Assembly (NCBI RefSeq): GCF_016405855.1
Contig: NZ_JAEFCA010000010.1
Coordinates: 93,289-157,288 of the forward strand
DNA from: Flavobacterium sp. IB48
Lineage (GTDB): Bacteria > Bacteroidota > Bacteroidia > Flavobacteriales > Flavobacteriaceae
Reading direction: 5' to 3'
DNA: 64,000 nt
A program made the translations under genes and the position numbers. Under the pieces are notes generated by a model. It searched no databases. It saw nothing but the letters and a program-made list of their open reading frames with translations, and was not told the origin of the DNA. This document shows positions 32,531 to 42,057 of this stretch, piece by piece (position 1 is the stretch's first letter; the number at the start of each line of letters is the position of its first letter).

Positions 32531-33670
32531 TTATTCTACCTCAAAAACAGCTTGTATTTCTACTGAAGAATTTACCGGAATTGAAGAAGCTCCGAAAGTC
32601 GCTCTAGCATGTTTTCCTTTTTCGCCAAAAATTTCAACAGTAAGATTTGAAGCAACGTTCATTAAATCGGCGTGTTTGGTATAATCGTCTTTGGTGTTAA
32701 AAATTCCTGTCAATTGTACGCAACGTTTTACACGGTTTAAATCTCCGTCAACTGCTTCATTCAAAACCGAAATTACGTTTAGCATTGTCTGTTCGGTTGC
32801 GTCTTTAACTTGCTGTTCATCAACATTCACTCCTAATTTTCCTGGATTCAGGATTTTTCCATCTTTTAAAGCCACTTGATTAATAAATATCAAATTTCCT
32901 GTACGAACATATGGCTGATAATTTCCTGCTGGTTTAGGAACTTGCGGCAATACAATATTCTTCGATTTTAAAATAGCATTAATTGAAGATTCTTGTTTTA
33001 CTGTTATTTCTTTCTTAGCAAAAGTTCCTTTTAAAGCAGAAGCAACTTTAGCAAAATTTTTTCCTTGCAATTCGGCTAAATAACGTTCATCTTTTGTTGG
33101 TCTTTCAACATCTTTTAAGGAAGCCAAACTTGTGGTTCCTAAAACAGAATTTCCCTGCGGAATTTTCTTGTCGATTTTTTCATTACCTCTAATTCCGTTT
33201 GAAACCAAAACCATTCCATGCACAGCCAAGCTATTCCAAAAAGACTGTAAAGCCAATTCTTTTCCAGCGCCACTTCCTGCCGACATGAAAACCATTGCAG
33301 GCATTCCTTCTAAAGCATGATTCGTCCATAAATTGACTGTTTTAGAGAGAAACTCACTCATGGCAGTACTAATATTTCCAAAATAAACAGGAGAACCAAA
33401 CGCGATTCCGTCATACGATGGCAACTCCTCAACCGTTGCAACTGGAATTTCTTTTAATTTTGAATTAGTTGCCGTTTTTACCTGTTTTATAATTGCTGTA
33501 GCATTTTGATCACTCTCGATTCCTTTAGCAATTTCTTTTGCCAATTCGTAAGTTCCGCCATTGTCAGAATGTATAAGTACCAATATGTTCGTTTTTTTAT
33601 TCTGCGCTTCACTTGTATGGATCACTAATAATGTCAAAATACCGATCCAAAAGAGATGTAGTTTATTCAT
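32531..33670 (-). CDS. Exported flavodoxin-like / RidA fusion protein
   Basis: A 379-residue protein with signal peptide MNKLHLFWIGILTLLVIHTSEAQ. A WrbA/flavodoxin-like FMN domain follows (about 25-200: ILVLIHSDNGGTYELAKEIAKG, AFGSPVYFGNIS, VFMSAGSGAGKE), then a linker and a complete RidA/YjgF-like domain (about 235-379: YVRTGNLIFINQVALKDGKI...SVLNEAVDGDLNRVKRCVQLTGIF...ARATFGASSIPVNSSVEIQAVFEV). The start is the ATG at 33670; the upstream one at 33691 adds seven non-signal residues. It is divergent from an AraC regulator. FMN-dependent reduction coupled to imine/enamine hydrolysis outside the cytoplasm is an inference. Confidence 0.85.
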   Translation of the reverse strand: MNKLHLFWIGILTLLVIHTSEAQNKKTNILVLIHSDNGGTYELAKEIAKGIESDQNATAIIKQVKTATNSKLKEIPVATVEELPSYDGIAFGSPVYFGNISTAMSEFLSKTVNLWTNHALEGMPAMVFMSAGSGAGKELALQSFWNSLAVHGMVLVSNGIRGNEKIDKKIPQGNSVLGTTSLASLKDVERPTKDERYLAELQGKNFAKVASALKGTFAKKEITVKQESSINAILKSKNIVLPQVPKPAGNYQPYVRTGNLIFINQVALKDGKILNPGKLGVNVDEQQVKDATEQTMLNVISVLNEAVDGDLNRVKRCVQLTGIFNTKDDYTKHADLMNVASNLTVEIFGEKGKHARATFGASSIPVNSSVEIQAVFEVE

Positions 33671-33694
33671 GTTATTGTAAATTATATTCATTTA

Positions 33695-33726
33695 CAAAAT
33701 TAGCGATGACGTTTTTATTAACTTTG
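33695..33726. promoter_or_regulatory. Divergent promoters between the flavodoxin-RidA gene and araC-type gene
   Basis: TAATTTTG on the minus strand (33702-33695) and TAACTTTG on the plus strand (33719-33726) are both TAnnTTTG. The plus start codon lies only 11 bases after the element, so that transcript has a very short leader. Shared control by the AraC protein is likely. Confidence 0.6.
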
Positions 33727-33737
33727 CCAAAAAGTAC

Positions 33738-34538
33738 ATGCAAAACGCCAATTTAAAATGTGGCTTATCTGAACCAACGGAAGGTCAATTTCTAGACAAT
33801 ATATCAACAAACGCTTATGTTTGGTACGACCAAAACTGGCAGCATGACGAATATCTGCACACGCACGAACGTTACCAATTAACTTATGTAGAAGAGGGTT
33901 ATCAATATTTTCATATTGAAGAAAAGACTTATCTCGTTCCGCAAAACCATGTTATCTGGATTCCGACCAAAAAAGAACATCGCATTTCTTCGGAATCTAA
34001 AACCGTAAACTTGATAATTGCTTTATTCAAATCTGTTCCCACGCAAGATTTTTTTCAAAATGTGCATGTTTTCTCGGCTCCCAATGTTTTAAAAGAAATG
34101 ATTCTTTATGCTCAAAAATGGGATAAACTTTTAACAGAAAATGAAGAACAGTCCAATTTCTTAAAAGCGATTTTAACGAGTCTTCCTAACTTTTGCAAAG
34201 AAAACAATGCATTACAAATTCCAGTTCCTGCAGATGACCGTTTGATTCCTGTTTGCGATTACATCAACAAAAATTATCAATATGCTTTTGAAATTGACGA
34301 ATTGGCCAATCTAGCCCAAATGTCGGTTCGAAGTTTGCAAAGGATTTTTAAACAGAAAACAAATATTACGCTTCAAAAATATTTGCAGCTAATTCGTATT
34401 CTAAAAAGCATTGAACTTTTAGATGCCAAACAATATACTTTAAGTCAGATTGCTCATTTGGTTGGTTATAAAAGTCTATCTGCTTTTAGCGCTTCTTATT
34501 TTAATATAATTCAAGAAAAACCAAAACTTAGGAAATGA
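33738..34538 (+). CDS. AraC family transcriptional regulator
   Basis: A 266-residue regulator with an N-terminal cupin-like sensing domain (about 25-110: HDEYLHTHERYQLTYVEEGYQYFHIEEKTYLVPQNHVIWIP) and a C-terminal double helix-turn-helix (about 165-262: DELANLAQMSVRSLQRIFKQKTNITLQKYLQLIRILKSIELL...LSQIAHLVGYKSLSAFSASYFN). It is divergent from the flavodoxin-RidA gene with a 67-base gap holding both promoters, so it very likely controls that gene and itself. The ligand is unknown. Confidence 0.92.
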   Translation: MQNANLKCGLSEPTEGQFLDNISTNAYVWYDQNWQHDEYLHTHERYQLTYVEEGYQYFHIEEKTYLVPQNHVIWIPTKKEHRISSESKTVNLIIALFKSVPTQDFFQNVHVFSAPNVLKEMILYAQKWDKLLTENEEQSNFLKAILTSLPNFCKENNALQIPVPADDRLIPVCDYINKNYQYAFEIDELANLAQMSVRSLQRIFKQKTNITLQKYLQLIRILKSIELLDAKQYTLSQIAHLVGYKSLSAFSASYFNIIQEKPKLRK

Positions 34539-34580
34539 TATTTTAGCTAAAAAAACAAATTAAATCAGGGTCTAAAACAC

Positions 34581-34622
34581 AAGAACCACAAATTCAAATA
34601 AATGAATTTGTGGTTCTTTTTA
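34581..34622. terminator. Bidirectional terminator
   Basis: AAGAACCACAAATTCA (34581-34596) pairs exactly with TGAATTTGTGGTTCTT (34603-34618), followed by TTTT. It lies between the AraC and DUF2339 genes, which converge. Confidence 0.88.
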
Positions 34623-34638
34623 TTGAGAAAGATTTATG

Positions 34639-37600
34639 TTAATCAAATCGCTCTTTGTATTTTTTAAATAGCGTATTCATAATCAAAAGTACTATTCCAA
34701 CTCCTAATAAAACCATAGCTCTGATTAGGAAATCTGCGTTTGATAAGTCAAAAAACATGAGTCGTATAACACAAATTCCTACCAAAGACAATGATACATA
34801 TCTAAAATATTTTTCTTTAAGAAGAATACCTAATATAAGCAATCCTAGAGATTCTAATATCCAGAAGAAGGTTAAGATTCCTTTATCGAATGTAAGGAAC
34901 AAAAATAAACCAATACTAAAAGTGGCTGGATAAATAATAATGCTGTTTTTAAATTCGAAATCTTCGATATATTTATAGACAATAAAAATGTATAGTGCCA
35001 GTAACGCAAATATAATAAGGTATACAAATTCGAATCTAGATTCAAAATAATTGAAACTTACAAAAGCCAAATGAAAATTGGCCAGTAAGTAATACACAAT
35101 ACTGATTTCCTTTTTGTTTCCTATTTTTTTATAATAAAGAATACTATTTACAATAGCAGTTGAGACCCAAAACACAGGAAGCCATTTATGCTCTAATTGC
35201 GCAAACATAATTGTAGAAAGCCAAAGATTGATGACAATTTGAAAATCTACTTTCAATTCTTTTATGAAATCTTTTTTCTTGATCAGGATAACTAAGACAA
35301 TCAATAAAGCCACACTCAATAGCTGTAATCCCCAATCGATCAAATCAAAATCATTAAGCTTTTTGACGCTGTAAAAAGCAGAAACTAAAATGGACAAAAG
35401 TGAAATAATTAAAATCGATTCTGGAGCTAAATTTATCTTTCTGTATAAAATCAGACCGAAATTCAAGATGGCCAAAAGCATAAATATAGTTGGCAAATAA
35501 GCAATTTCTACCTGAATAAATAATAAAGTTATGATCCATAAGTTTTGAACAATCGGTAAAACTGAAATAAACATTTTACCTGCTTCTCTTGTACTTTTTA
35601 CTTGCAAATAATAATAAACTACAGATAGCAAAACGCATAAGGCTTGCACACTATAAAGTATAATTCTATTATCAGGATTGGCATCAAAAATGGCCTGATA
35701 AATACTTAAAAATATTGTTCCAATTAATAGTACAAACGAATAAATGTTGTAACGCCCAAATTTTTCAATTTTCTGAAAAATCCAAAAAATTAATATAGCC
35801 AAACCTCCTAAATATATTGGAATATAGGTAAGTTCAATACAAGAGAAACCAAAAATTAAAGCATTAAGAAGTATCAGCTCACAATTTAATGTATGGAAAC
35901 TTCCCCATCCAGAAATAACCTCGTTTGACTTGTTTCTTATTTTATCTGCAAACAAAATATAAACTTCGACAGCAGAAAGTCCCAAAGCAATCAATCCAAT
36001 TTCGATAGTATTTAAAAATTGAGTGTTATATAAAAACAAAGCATTTCCGAAGATTAAAAAAACCGCACAAAAAAGATACAGCAGAATTTGGTTGTCTGAA
36101 GAAAGTGTTTTTCGCTTAAATTGAAGCCAAAGAAATTCATGGTTTAATATAGCAATAGCAATCCAAGGCAAAATTTGAACAATATTTCCTAAAAACAGAT
36201 ATTTATAAGAAAGCGAAACAAGTAACGCATTTGCCCCCACAATGCTAATTGTTTTAATAATGCTTTTATCTGTATAAAATTCCTTTACAAACCAGTTTGC
36301 TATAATTACAGCAATAATTCCTAGAGCATAAAAAATATCTAAATTAGATTTTGCTTCTATAGCAATTAATACTACACCTACTACAATAGCAATGTTTAAA
36401 AAAGTAAATCTTCCTATATCAAATGTGTTTGTTTTGAATTTGAAGCGCAAAAGACACCACAATAAAGCAATAAACACAAGCGGATAATAGAACGAAATTT
36501 CGATTGTATGATACCAGCTTATGAAAAAGAACATTGAAAACAGAATAGAGAGAATTCCATTTAAGCTCAAATCTTTCTTTAAAACGAAAGCATCTGTTTC
36601 TAAAAATTCTTTTCTTGCAACACAAAAAACAGAAACTGACAATGTTGCCACTATCATCACAATTAAGGAAGCAAAGATATTTGTAATATTGGTTTGTACT
36701 GAGGATGGATTGATGTGCAAAATAAAGAATCCTAAAATAAAAATCCCTAAAGCATGATTGAGTCCTAAAAATATTTTATGCAATAAAATTTCCTTGCTTT
36801 TGTAAACAATTATTAGGCATGTAACCACTAAGAAGTACAATCCGCATGCGATTATATCATAACCTACTTTCCAATCATTAAGCATAAAAATGGTTAAAGC
36901 AAAAAGTACAAACGAAACCATTCCGTCAAGATGATACAGCCAAAAAATCTTTTTCTTTCTGGCAAATAGTGTTGCAAAAAGGCAAAGAATACCCGCGGCC
37001 AGCAAAACAAAGATTTTGATTCTGCTTCCGGTTGAATGCAAAACCAGGCCTAAAGCAAATAAAATCCAATTGGTTAAATGCGTTACAAAGGCAATTTTAT
37101 CAAATCTTGTATTGGCATAAATACTTCTGTATTGCATATACATACAGCTAACCGAAACCAAAACAATACCGATTATAGCGAAGATATTTTGAGACTTACT
37201 TAACGCATTTGTGCCTTGTGTAAACCAAATATCAAATATTATAAAACCAGAAATAACAATTAACAAATGATACTCCCATTTTTCTTTGTACGATAAAATA
37301 ATTCCCGCTGTTGCAGTGACTGACGCTAGTAAAAATGTAATTAATAGTTTTTCGGGAATTACACAGAGAATTAAAATACTCAAAATAGTATGAAGCGATA
37401 AAAAAGTTTGCTGCTTAATAATATATCCCACAAACAAATTGATTCCGATTCCGATTCCAATAAGCGAATACGCAAGGGGAATATTATCTATAAATGTAAG
37501 AGCTGGAATCTGCGATGCACCAAAACAGCCAAACAAGAATAAACTTGCTCCAGCGCTACGAAGCCAAAGTCCTGTTTTGAACCATTTTTCTTTCTTCTTT

Positions 37601-38286
37601 AAAAAATAATAAGATCCAGCTAAAATTCCAGCATACAACCAAAGAATTAATACACGGAACATTGGCGAAACTTTCAATGCTGTATAAATACTCAGATAAC
37701 CAATTCCTAACACCATAATTGCGGTTCCAAGAATTCCGGTCCAGTTTTCGGCAAATTGCTGTTCTAATTTTTTGATTAAAACTGAAAAAGCGCTTTCTAC
37801 ATAAATTTTCTCTTCTTCAAATTCTTTCGAATCATCATTTAGAGTCTCTTTATTTACAGGAAGCGTTTCAAAATTTTCTACAAACTGAGAATTTTCGTTT
37901 GCTTCAATTTCGTTATAGGAATCAGCTGTTAAAGTATCTGAAACTAATATTGGACTTTCTGAAATTTCTGCTGCTACAATATTGCTTTCTTGAGAAATAT
38001 CGTCAATAAGAGAAGCAGCATCTGGAATAATTAAAGGTATATTTTCGGGTATAGGTTCAGAAATTATTTCAATCTCTTCTGCTGTAGAAGTCAAGTCTCC
38101 AGGTTTAAAATCAGGTTGAATCAGCTGATTTTTTATTTCTTCAATTTCTTTTTTCAAAGATTTATAATCTTCCTTAATCTTTGAATAAGAAGAATCTAAA
38201 AATTCATTCTCCTTCTTTAATTTCGAAAAATTATTAAATAAAATGACAACACATGCAATTAATGATAAAAGAATAAAATTCTCCAT
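34639..38286 (-). CDS. Large polytopic membrane protein, DUF2339 family
   Basis: A 1215-residue inner-membrane protein. An N-terminal anchor helix (1-17), a coiled coil (about 18-55) and an acidic, Glu/Ser-rich linker (about 60-165) precede a very long hydrophobic region (about 180-1205) with roughly 30 membrane helices. This is the DUF2339 layout. No catalytic motif is visible and no function is known; the family is often seen near envelope genes. It is monocistronic. Its size makes it the longest gene here. Confidence 0.9.
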   Translation of the reverse strand: MENFILLSLIACVVILFNNFSKLKKENEFLDSSYSKIKEDYKSLKKEIEEIKNQLIQPDFKPGDLTSTAEEIEIISEPIPENIPLIIPDAASLIDDISQESNIVAAEISESPILVSDTLTADSYNEIEANENSQFVENFETLPVNKETLNDDSKEFEEEKIYVESAFSVLIKKLEQQFAENWTGILGTAIMVLGIGYLSIYTALKVSPMFRVLILWLYAGILAGSYYFLKKKEKWFKTGLWLRSAGASLFLFGCFGASQIPALTFIDNIPLAYSLIGIGIGINLFVGYIIKQQTFLSLHTILSILILCVIPEKLLITFLLASVTATAGIILSYKEKWEYHLLIVISGFIIFDIWFTQGTNALSKSQNIFAIIGIVLVSVSCMYMQYRSIYANTRFDKIAFVTHLTNWILFALGLVLHSTGSRIKIFVLLAAGILCLFATLFARKKKIFWLYHLDGMVSFVLFALTIFMLNDWKVGYDIIACGLYFLVVTCLIIVYKSKEILLHKIFLGLNHALGIFILGFFILHINPSSVQTNITNIFASLIVMIVATLSVSVFCVARKEFLETDAFVLKKDLSLNGILSILFSMFFFISWYHTIEISFYYPLVFIALLWCLLRFKFKTNTFDIGRFTFLNIAIVVGVVLIAIEAKSNLDIFYALGIIAVIIANWFVKEFYTDKSIIKTISIVGANALLVSLSYKYLFLGNIVQILPWIAIAILNHEFLWLQFKRKTLSSDNQILLYLFCAVFLIFGNALFLYNTQFLNTIEIGLIALGLSAVEVYILFADKIRNKSNEVISGWGSFHTLNCELILLNALIFGFSCIELTYIPIYLGGLAILIFWIFQKIEKFGRYNIYSFVLLIGTIFLSIYQAIFDANPDNRIILYSVQALCVLLSVVYYYLQVKSTREAGKMFISVLPIVQNLWIITLLFIQVEIAYLPTIFMLLAILNFGLILYRKINLAPESILIISLLSILVSAFYSVKKLNDFDLIDWGLQLLSVALLIVLVILIKKKDFIKELKVDFQIVINLWLSTIMFAQLEHKWLPVFWVSTAIVNSILYYKKIGNKKEISIVYYLLANFHLAFVSFNYFESRFEFVYLIIFALLALYIFIVYKYIEDFEFKNSIIIYPATFSIGLFLFLTFDKGILTFFWILESLGLLILGILLKEKYFRYVSLSLVGICVIRLMFFDLSNADFLIRAMVLLGVGIVLLIMNTLFKKYKERFD

Positions 38287-38410
38287 AGTCCAAATTTTGA
38301 ATTGGCTAATGTAAGAATTGTAATCTTAATTTAACTTTTTAAATAAAATAGTTTTGTGATAAAACAAAAAATCAAAAGACACCAGTAATTTGCTGTATTA
38401 GAACCAGTGT

Positions 38411-38932
38411 TCAATTTGTTTTTTCGATCTGATAAACAAAATTCAACTTTGGTTTTTCTCCAAAATAAGCCACTTCTTCTTCAGCTATTTTTTTTGCTCC
38501 TACTCTCGAAATTGCAATTTGCGAACGAATATTCTCTGAACCAATATGAAATTTCACTTTGGATACATATTGAAAAAGATAATCCAGCATGGTCTTTTTT
38601 ACACTTTGATTCACGCCTTTTCCCCAGCACGAAACAGCATAAAAAGTATAGCCGATAAAAATACTATCGTCTTCTTGATCAAAATCGTAAAATCGTGTAC
38701 TTCCGATAACTTCTCCGGTTTCTTTGTTTATAATTTTAAAAGCGCCTTTACTTTTCATGGCTCCTTCAAAAAAATTTTGAAAGACTTCTTTTTTCCATCG
38801 GTCTTTGTTTGGATGCTGTTCCCAAATTTTAGGATCGGAAGCTGCTTTATATAATGCATCAAAATCTTTTTCTTCTAAAGGATATACAATGCAAAGATCA
38901 TTTTCTAAAACGGGTTGTAAATTAAAATTCAT
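38411..38932 (-). CDS. GNAT acetyltransferase (RimJ/RimL-like)
   Basis: A 173-residue acetyltransferase. It has the N-terminal LEEKDFDALYKAASDPKIWEQHP, the GEVIGSTRFYDF strand, the acetyl-CoA region AVSCWGKGVNQSVKKTMLDYLF and the C-terminal GAKKIAEEEV, as in the RimL-like side of the GNAT superfamily. It follows the MgtC/SapB gene by 13 bases on the same strand and is probably co-transcribed. The substrate could be a protein N-terminus or a small amine. Confidence 0.9.
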   Translation of the reverse strand: MNFNLQPVLENDLCIVYPLEEKDFDALYKAASDPKIWEQHPNKDRWKKEVFQNFFEGAMKSKGAFKIINKETGEVIGSTRFYDFDQEDDSIFIGYTFYAVSCWGKGVNQSVKKTMLDYLFQYVSKVKFHIGSENIRSQIAISRVGAKKIAEEEVAYFGEKPKLNFVYQIEKTN

Positions 38933-38945
38933 TATTCTTATTTTT

Positions 38946-39575
38946 TTATAAAACTAATTCTTCAAAAATAGGATCTTGCAAAAGCGAAGCATATAAGGAT
39001 TCTATGGCGTGTTTAGAACCATGTATTTGCCATTCTAAAATAATATGGTCTATATTACGGTGTTGCACTAACAGTTTAGATTTTATACCATAAGTCGAAA
39101 AAAGTTCTTTGCATCTTGCGTGTCCTGCGTCTGAACGTTTAAAGGTTATTCTAAGCGTTTTATGTTCGTTGATGAGGTCAATTTTATCTTGAAGAATGGT
39201 AAGCATTGTTAGAATTATAAGAATCATAAGTGCCGCACAAGCCGAAGCAAAATAATAACCCGCTCCTACTCCCATACTAACCGCCGCAACCGACCATATT
39301 GTCGCTGCCGTTGTAATGCCCGAAACATGATTGTCTGATCTAAAGATTACTCCCGCACAAAGAAAACCTAAACCTGTAACAATATTAGAAGCTATACGGT
39401 CTGGATTCCCAGATCCTCCGATCCATTGTGACATTAAGGTAAAAAAACAAGCTCCAACAGAAATCATTATTGTCGTGCGAAGTCCAGCTGCTTTTCCTCT
39501 GTATTCTCTTTCGGCACCAATTAAAGCGCCCCAAAATGCTGCTAAAAGCAATCTTATGATAATTTCTAGTTCCAT
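38946..39575 (-). CDS. MgtC/SapB family membrane protein
   Basis: A 209-residue inner-membrane protein. Four to five helices are in residues 5-135 with the family signature LLAAFWGALIGAEREYRGKAAGLRTTIMISVGACFFTLMS and RIASNIVTGLGFLCAGVIFR. The C-terminal 75 residues form an ACT-like soluble domain. MgtC proteins help survival at low magnesium or in acid and modulate F-ATPase in Salmonella; here the role is unknown. It is first in a pair with the GNAT gene. Confidence 0.92.
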   Translation of the reverse strand: MELEIIIRLLLAAFWGALIGAEREYRGKAAGLRTTIMISVGACFFTLMSQWIGGSGNPDRIASNIVTGLGFLCAGVIFRSDNHVSGITTAATIWSVAAVSMGVGAGYYFASACAALMILIILTMLTILQDKIDLINEHKTLRITFKRSDAGHARCKELFSTYGIKSKLLVQHRNIDHIILEWQIHGSKHAIESLYASLLQDPIFEELVL

Positions 39576-39614
39576 TAAAGTCTTCTATTTTTTCAAATAA
39601 AATTACATAAAAAA

Positions 39615-39653
39615 CACAAAAAAACCTTCAAAATCAAAATGACTTTGAAGGTT
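39615..39653 (-). terminator. Terminator of the XRE regulator gene
   Basis: AACCTTCAAA (39623-39632) pairs with TTTGAAGGTT (39644-39653). On the minus strand a T-run follows the stem. Confidence 0.8.
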
Positions 39654-39680
39654 CTCTCTATTTAAGTTTTTATACAAAAA

Positions 39681-40100
39681 CTATTTTCCTTTCAATAGTT
39701 TTTCTAAATATTCGATTTTATCTTTTTCAGCTTGCAAAAGGCGTTCGTAAAGCTTTTTATTTTCTTCAACAGATTCTATTAATTTATCTAATGGATTAAA
39801 TGTGCAGTGATGGTTTCCATCATGATTTCCGACACTTCCTTGACTATTATCGTAAAAATTATTGAAATAATTGAATACAGCTTCCTCCGAAAAATTCTTG
39901 ATAGCTTCAACAGTTACATCTAAAGCTTTTGCAATTTCGATTAATTTTTGTTCATCAACAGTTTCACTATTTTCGATATTTGAAACTGCTTGCTGGCTTA
40001 TTCCCAAAGCAATTGCCAATGCTTCTTGTTTCATGTCTTTTAGCTCACGAATGAGGCTAATTTTTCTCCCGATGTGATTTGGTCTAGTTACTGTACTCAT
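39681..40100 (-). CDS. XRE family helix-turn-helix regulator
   Basis: A 139-residue regulator: Cro/CI-type HTH (about residues 10-68: ISLIRELKDMKQEALAIALGISQQAVSNIENS), a middle linker with GNHDGNHH, and a C-terminal coiled coil (about 105-139) for dimerisation. A minus-strand -7 element (TATCTTTG, 40112-40105) lies only 4 bases before the ATG, which suggests a leaderless or near-leaderless mRNA. No toxin or phage gene is adjacent, so it is a stand-alone regulator with unknown targets. Confidence 0.9.
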   Translation of the reverse strand: MSTVTRPNHIGRKISLIRELKDMKQEALAIALGISQQAVSNIENSETVDEQKLIEIAKALDVTVEAIKNFSEEAVFNYFNNFYDNSQGSVGNHDGNHHCTFNPLDKLIESVEENKKLYERLLQAEKDKIEYLEKLLKGK

Positions 40101-40254
40101 AGTTCAAAGATAATAATTACGACTTTAAAAATAAGAAATATGTAGATTACATAATTTGTTCTGCATGATACCGAAAAACGGTAAATAGAAACTTATTTTT
40201 ATATGATGCCAAAAATACAACTTTTCAGACAAAAATAAATTTTAAAAATCTTGT

Positions 40255-42057
40255 TTACTTATATTCTTTTTCTTTTTGTGCATACCAATCTTTCATGACA
40301 TAAAAAGCTTTCTTTTTAATTCCCTGATCAGAAATTAAACCTTTGCGATTGAAGAAATCCTGAATATTCGGCAACTGTCTTCTTGGCGATCTAAAATCGA
40401 CTAAAATCCAAGGAGAAACCCCTGCTAGACCTTCAATTCTGTTGAACATTTGTGTGTTTTGAATGTACAATTCTTCTTGATATTCTTCGTTCCAACGTTC
40501 TTTTTTATCGCCATGAAGACCTTGTAACGCTTCGCCTCCAAATTCACTTATAATAACGGGTTTGTTATACGGAATTACCCATTGCATGTCTTTGCAAGAT
40601 TCGTTAGTTCCTCTGTACCACCCCAAATATTGATTGAAACTTACGATATCTACATATTCATTCATATTATCATGAAGTGTATTGATGTTATTCGAACTCG
40701 AAGTAACCTCCATTGCCATACTTATTAAACGAGAATTATCTTGTGTGCGTGCGTATTTTGCCAATTTGCTTAAAAACACATCTCTATCATCTCCATGCGG
40801 AGTTTCGTTTGCAATTGACCAAATTACAATTCCGCAACGATTTTTATCACGGTAAATCATGTCATGCAATTGATGTTCTGCATTGGCATAAGTTTCGGGA
40901 TTTGTCCACGAAATAGTCCAATAAACAGGAACTTCAGACCAAATCATTAATCCCATTTTTTCAGCTTCTCTTACCATATTTTCATTATGAGGATAATGTG
41001 CTAAACGAACATAATTACAGCCTAATTCTTTTGCCCAAGTCAATAACGTAATCGCATCATTTTGAGACCAAGCTCTTCCGGATCTAAATGGCGCTTCTTC
41101 GTGAATGCTAATTCCGCGTAAAAAGACTTTTTTTCCGTTTAATAGAATTTCTTTGCCTTTTGTCTCAATGGTTCTAAAACCAATTTTATCAGCAATATTT
41201 TCGTCTGCTTTAGAAATGGTTACATCATATAATTTTGGTTTTTCAGGTGTCCATAAAACAGGATTGGCTTTGACTTCAAAAGAGGCAATTCCTTTAGCAT
41301 CGGTCGTAACGCTTTTTTTAATTTTCAATTCTGGAATGGAAACCGAAACCGTTTGATTTGCCGATTCGCTGTTTAGTTTTATCCAACCCGAAATTTTTCC
41401 TTTTTCTTTTTTATCCAATTGAACCAAATAATCTTCGATATACGTATTCGGAACTTGAGCCAGAGTTACGTCTCTTGTGATTCCGCCGTAATTCCACCAA
41501 TCCATATTTACCGTTGGCACGTTGTCTTTATGGCGTTTGTTATCGACTTTTACTACTACAAAATTGTTTCCGTCAACTAACAAATCGGTTACATCAAAAT
41601 TAAAAGGTGTATAACCTCCAATATGAGTTCCTGCCATTTTTCCGTTCACGTAGACTTTTGCATCATAATTGACTGCCCCGAAATGAAGAATTCCTTTCGA
41701 TTTTGCCTCTTTCTTATAATTAAAGTCTTTCTGAAACCAAACCGTTCCTTCGTAAAAAAACAGTCTTTGATCTTTCGAATTCCAATCAGACGGAATATCC
41801 ATAACTGCTGAGGTTGCAAAATTATATTCGCTTAATTCTGTGGTGTTCCATTTTTTATTTTCGAAAAATCCATTGTCTTTAAAAGGTTCTAAACGGTAAT
41901 TAAAATATCCGTTTTCTAAAGGATCTACAATATATCTCCATTTTCCGTTTAAAGTAATATTGTTTCTAGCTGAAATATTAGTTACTAATGGAATTTCCTG
42001 AGCTATTGTTTTTCCCATCAACAAAAAAGTACAGCACAGCATTGCAATTTTCTTCAT
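40255..42057 (-). CDS. Secreted beta-glucuronidase (glycoside hydrolase family 2)
   Basis: A 600-residue GH2 enzyme with signal peptide (1-19, TIAQ). Sugar-binding jelly roll (about 30-200), immunoglobulin-like domain (about 205-300) and TIM barrel (about 305-600). The acid/base is Glu418 in WSIANET and the nucleophile Glu505 in ISEFGGEA. These match the spacing and numbering of E. coli GusA (413 and 504). FNRKG near residue 570 gives the N-x-K pair that binds the glucuronate carboxylate. Together these favour beta-glucuronidase over beta-galactosidase. It stands alone, outside any polysaccharide-utilisation locus. Confidence 0.88.
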   Translation of the reverse strand: MKKIAMLCCTFLLMGKTIAQEIPLVTNISARNNITLNGKWRYIVDPLENGYFNYRLEPFKDNGFFENKKWNTTELSEYNFATSAVMDIPSDWNSKDQRLFFYEGTVWFQKDFNYKKEAKSKGILHFGAVNYDAKVYVNGKMAGTHIGGYTPFNFDVTDLLVDGNNFVVVKVDNKRHKDNVPTVNMDWWNYGGITRDVTLAQVPNTYIEDYLVQLDKKEKGKISGWIKLNSESANQTVSVSIPELKIKKSVTTDAKGIASFEVKANPVLWTPEKPKLYDVTISKADENIADKIGFRTIETKGKEILLNGKKVFLRGISIHEEAPFRSGRAWSQNDAITLLTWAKELGCNYVRLAHYPHNENMVREAEKMGLMIWSEVPVYWTISWTNPETYANAEHQLHDMIYRDKNRCGIVIWSIANETPHGDDRDVFLSKLAKYARTQDNSRLISMAMEVTSSSNNINTLHDNMNEYVDIVSFNQYLGWYRGTNESCKDMQWVIPYNKPVIISEFGGEALQGLHGDKKERWNEEYQEELYIQNTQMFNRIEGLAGVSPWILVDFRSPRRQLPNIQDFFNRKGLISDQGIKKKAFYVMKDWYAQKEKEYK

